Below are positions 6,099 through 8,635 of a DNA stretch of 8,635 nucleotides, piece by piece. This DNA is from Caldisericota bacterium. Lineage in GTDB: Bacteria > Caldisericota > Caldisericia > B22-G15. The position numbers and the translations under genes were made by a program. Under the pieces are notes generated by a model. It searched no databases and had not been told where the DNA came from. It saw only the letters and a list, made by a program, of their open reading frames with translations. The stretch's first letter is position 1; each line of letters begins with the position of its first letter. The stretch covers positions 1 through 8,635 of the forward strand of contig QMOO01000044.1 in the NCBI GenBank assembly GCA_003648245.1, read 5' to 3'.

Positions 6099-8445
6099 TC
6101 ATTTTCTCCTCAAAGTGAAATTTAAGTTTTCCATTCTCCAGCGATAGTCTTGCAAAAAATCTCTTTCCTTTGGAGTAGAAGGATATTCTATCAGTTTTTT
6201 CTCCAGATAAAAGAATTTTTACCTCTTCCCTTGTCAGTTTATGACCGAGAATACTCTTTGATAGAGAAAAATTACAACTTTCATTCTCGCATCTATATCT
6301 TCTCTCTGTTTCAATTACCTTTCCCTTACAATTTGGACATTCACCCAGGGGTTCTCCAGGTATTACCTTATCTTCTGGAAAAGTAAGTTCCACCTTACCA
6401 TTCTTTATCTCTAAATATGCAGAGAATCGTCTCCTATTCTTTGACCAGAAATCTGTAAGAAGTGGTGTCTTTTTGTTTTTCATAAGTTCTACAATCTCTT
6501 CTCTTGTTATTTTCCTTCCCATCATCTTCTTAGGAACAATAAATTTACATTTGTCCTTTCTCCAGTTTTCACAGAAGTAAGATTTCTCACCATCAATTAC
6601 TCTACCACCACATATGGGGCAGGTTCCTATATCTTCATATATCTCTTCCTTTATCCTTTTACCCTCTCTCTCTTTAATTTTCTCTACCACTTCGGTTGTT
6701 AATTCTTCTATTTCAGCCATAAATTTCTCATATTCAAATTCTCTTCTCTCTATCTCTCTTAACTTTTTCTCCCATTCACCTGTAAGTTCTGGGGAGAGAA
6801 GTTCAGTAAGTGGTATCCTTTCAAGAGATTCTATAAGCTTCATTCCTTTGGGGAGTGGCTTTAATTGTTTTCCCACCCTCTCAAGATATCCTACCTCTAT
6901 AAGCCTTTCTATAATTGAAGCTCTTGTTGCAGGAGTACCCAATCCTTTCTCTTTAAGCAGTTCTCTTAAGTCTTCGTCTTCGACAAGTTTTCCTGCTCCT
7001 TCCATGGCTGATAGAAGAGTTGCATCGGTATATCTTGGTGGTGGTTTTGTTTCGCCTTCTTTTACCTCTTTATCAACAATCTTTACAACATCACCTTTCC
7101 TAACAGGAACAGATGGTATGGGTTGCTCTTTATATCCATATACCTTCATCCATCCAGGAGAAATAAGAAACTTAGAGTCAGTTTTAAACTTTTCTCCATT
7201 AACATCTGTAATTATTTTTATATTAAGAAATTCTGCCTCGGGATAAAAAACTGCTACGAATCTTTTTACCACTAAATCAAAGATGTTATTCTCTTCTTTT
7301 GATAGATTAGAAGTTAATCTTCCTGTGGGTATTATCGCAAAGTGATCAGTTACCTTTGCATCATTTAAAATCCTTTTTGTAAATTTTATTCCTACTTTTT
7401 CAATCTCTTCTATAAATTCCTTTAACTCTCTGTTAAAGCTGGATATTTTTTTAAGGGTCTTTTTTACCTCCTTCTTCATGGAAGAGGGTAGATAACGAGA
7501 ATCAGTTCTTGGATAGGTTATAAGTTTATGTCTTTCATAAAGTGATTGTGCTATTTTTAATGTTCTCTGGGCAGAGTAACCAAAACGCCTATTTGCTTCT
7601 CTTTGAAGTTCTGTGAGATCAAAAAGAAGAGGTGGTAGAACTTTATTTTTCCTCTTCAACACACTCTCAACTACACCATCATTTCCCTCTATTTTTTTGA
7701 GTATTTCTTCTAAGAGTTTCCTGTCAAATATCCTTTCTTCCTTTCCTTTAAACCACTTACCTCTGTAATCAAAGGAGTTTCTATTAAAGTCCACAAATAA
7801 CTCAAAGAATTTTTTAGGCTTAAAGGAGATTATCTCTTTCTCTCTCTTAACCACAATGGCAAGTGTTGGTGTTTGAACCCTTCCAAGAGAGAAAAGGAGT
7901 CCTTCTTTTCTTGTGAAAGCCCTTGTAGCATTTATACCTATGAGCCAATCAGATTCAGCTCTTGCCCATGCTGATTGTGATAATGGTTCCAGCTCTTCAC
8001 CATCTCTTAAGTTATCAAATCCCTTTTTTATCTCTTCAGGTGTTAGAGCATTGAGCCATAATCTCTTTATTGGAAGTTTTGAACCAGATAGTGTGTATAT
8101 AAATCTGAAGATAAGTTCACCTTCTCTCCCTGCGTCACAGGCATTAACAACGAACTCGAAATCTTTACTTTTTAAAAGCTTCTTTATAAACATGAATCTA
8201 TCTTTTACTTCCTTTATGGGTTTTAATTTGAATTCCTCTGGAATGATGGGTAAGTCCTTTAGATTCCAGAATTTGTACCTTTTATCATAATCCTCTGGCT
8301 CAGAGAGAGTAACAAGATGGCCAAGCGCAAATGTTATGGTGAATCTCTCATTTTCAAAAACATCTCCCTTTCTTTTTGCTCCGAGGACCTTAGCAATATC
8401 TTCTGCAACAGATGGTTTCTCTGTTATAACAAGTATCTTTTTCAT
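6052..8445 (-). CDS. topB: type IA DNA topoisomerase, TopB (topoisomerase III)-like
   Basis: This 797-aa ATP-independent enzyme cuts one DNA strand and relaxes or decatenates DNA. The N-terminal TOPRIM domain (about 1-130) carries ITEKPS with Glu9 and DAGREGE (104-110). The usual second acidic residue of DxDxE is Gly106 here, as I recall from other TopB-type enzymes. The catalytic tyrosine is Tyr311 in ITYPRTDSRYLP. The core continues through TDHFAIIPTG (366-375) and GLGTPATRASIIERL (501-515). The C-terminus has two tandem repeats, each a four-Cys zinc-ribbon-like unit followed by a conserved tail: Cys609/612/625/633 and Cys703/706/719/724. It ends in a basic tail (KSNSKKSRNIRRK). The gene start overlaps the surE stop as ATGA and lacks a clear SD, so translation is probably coupled to surE. 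Its last 47 nt overlap the DUF362 gene. TopB fits better than TopA because of the DAGREGE motif, but the exact paralogue name is less certain than the family. Confidence 0.93.
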   Translation of the reverse strand: MKKILVITEKPSVAEDIAKVLGAKRKGDVFENERFTITFALGHLVTLSEPEDYDKRYKFWNLKDLPIIPEEFKLKPIKEVKDRFMFIKKLLKSKDFEFVVNACDAGREGELIFRFIYTLSGSKLPIKRLWLNALTPEEIKKGFDNLRDGEELEPLSQSAWARAESDWLIGINATRAFTRKEGLLFSLGRVQTPTLAIVVKREKEIISFKPKKFFELFVDFNRNSFDYRGKWFKGKEERIFDRKLLEEILKKIEGNDGVVESVLKRKNKVLPPLLFDLTELQREANRRFGYSAQRTLKIAQSLYERHKLITYPRTDSRYLPSSMKKEVKKTLKKISSFNRELKEFIEEIEKVGIKFTKRILNDAKVTDHFAIIPTGRLTSNLSKEENNIFDLVVKRFVAVFYPEAEFLNIKIITDVNGEKFKTDSKFLISPGWMKVYGYKEQPIPSVPVRKGDVVKIVDKEVKEGETKPPPRYTDATLLSAMEGAGKLVEDEDLRELLKEKGLGTPATRASIIERLIEVGYLERVGKQLKPLPKGMKLIESLERIPLTELLSPELTGEWEKKLREIERREFEYEKFMAEIEELTTEVVEKIKEREGKRIKEEIYEDIGTCPICGGRVIDGEKSYFCENWRKDKCKFIVPKKMMGRKITREEIVELMKNKKTPLLTDFWSKNRRRFSAYLEIKNGKVELTFPEDKVIPGEPLGECPNCKGKVIETERRYRCENESCNFSLSKSILGHKLTREEVKILLSGEKTDRISFYSKGKRFFARLSLENGKLKFHFEEKMNGKSNSKKSRNIRRK
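6100..6630 (-). repeat. tandem C-terminal topoisomerase repeats encoded within topB
   Basis: Two related units of about 80 residues lie at 606-690 (bases 6376-6630) and 700-782 (6100-6348). Each reads CPxCxGxVI...YxCEN...C(K/N)F, then (K/I)xGxKxTREE, then a segment of the form FxSKxxRxFxAxLxxxNGKxxxxF. They diverge enough at the protein level to be an old duplication, and the second copy keeps all four Cys. They correspond to the zinc-ribbon/C-terminal repeats of TopB-type enzymes, which contact DNA. Confidence 0.75.
6106..6111 (-). promoter_or_regulatory. Shine-Dalgarno of the DUF362 gene, inside the topoisomerase reading frame
   Basis: The minus strand reads GAGGAGAAAATGAATGGC. The first ATG is in the topoisomerase frame (its Met782), while the second, at 6098, opens the DUF362 gene with a 7-nt spacing from GAGGAG. 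This site decides the start of the downstream gene and shows that the 47-nt overlap is functional and not an over-extended prediction. Confidence 0.75.
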
Positions 8446-8635
8446 ATATCAAGTAGAGGCAAAAATTTCTCCTCTTCCTCCTTCAGTCTCTTATATTCCT
8501 CATCATCAACAAAGTTTACCCTCAGGGGAGATATAGATACATAACCATTTCTTATTGCCCATGTATCTGTGTTCTCATCTCCACTCCATACTGGTTTTCC
8601 CATTATCCAGTAGTATGGTTTTCCAGAGGGATCAA
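8442..8635 (-). CDS. surE: C-terminal fragment of SurE-type 5'/3'-nucleotidase
   Basis: The minus strand from the right edge reads 63 codons to a TGA at 8444-8442. The sequence begins DPSGKPYYWIMGKPVW, continues with ENTDTWAIRNGYVSISPL, and ends in an acidic, Glu-rich helix before LLDI. DPxGxPYYW and DTDxxAxxxGYVSITPL are hallmarks of the C-terminal part of SurE. SurE is a metal-dependent survival protein that dephosphorylates nucleoside monophosphates in the cytoplasm. The catalytic Asp-Asp N-terminus lies outside the window. The TGA shares bases with the topoisomerase ATG (ATGA), so surE is the upstream gene of this operon. Confidence 0.9.
   Translation of the reverse strand, partial: DPSGKPYYWIMGKPVWSGDENTDTWAIRNGYVSISPLRVNFVDDEEYKRLKEEEEKFLPLLDI

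Noticed and set aside
6614..7246. 210-codon Ser-rich plus-strand open frame inside topB
   Set aside because: It is antisense to the conserved topoisomerase core; the Ser/Pro richness comes from the complement of Glu/Lys/Arg codons.

Overview
The window is AT-rich bacterial DNA. Arginine is written mostly as AGA/AGG, the proteins are rich in Lys, Glu and Ile, genes are tightly packed, and Shine-Dalgarno (SD) sequences are strong (GGAGG-type). A two-cluster ferredoxin protein together with the charged, compact protein style suggests an anaerobic and perhaps thermophilic bacterium. The lineage cannot be named from this sequence alone.

Layout. Bases 1-58 hold the first 19 codons of an unidentified minus-strand gene with a strong SD. 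Bases 59-402 form a divergent intergenic region with a sigma70-like promoter (326-353) firing rightward. Bases 403-3924 are a plus-strand operon: a very divergent CstA-type (carbon starvation / pyruvate-peptide transporter family) membrane protein, then a KtrB/TrkH potassium channel subunit overlapping it by 14 nt, then the KtrA/TrkA NAD(H)/nucleotide-binding RCK regulatory subunit 2 nt further on. KtrB and KtrA together make a complete Ktr-type K+ uptake system.

Bases 3926-8635 are a minus-strand operon running leftward, with its promoter outside the window: the C-terminus of SurE (5'/3'-nucleotidase), a TopB-like type IA topoisomerase (797 aa), a DUF362 protein with a C-terminal 2x[4Fe-4S] ferredoxin domain, an SDR-family protein lacking the catalytic Tyr and Lys, and a 93-aa two-helix membrane protein. 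Every junction is an overlap or a very short gap (ATGA overlap, 47-nt overlap, 2 nt, 11 nt), so these genes are probably co-transcribed and partly translationally coupled. The two operons converge with a single base between their stop codons.

The least ordinary points are: (i) the CstA-like protein fused by gene overlap to a Ktr K+ system, which keeps the CstA framework but has changed nearly every signature residue; (ii) the 47-nt out-of-frame overlap between the topoisomerase tail and the DUF362 gene, with the SD inside the topoisomerase; (iii) the SDR with Ser/Arg at the Tyr/Lys positions, placed next to a ferredoxin-type protein; (iv) a 14-codon upstream reading frame that ends on the start codon of the first gene of the K+ operon. 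No CRISPR array, rRNA, tRNA, insertion sequence or phage gene was seen.
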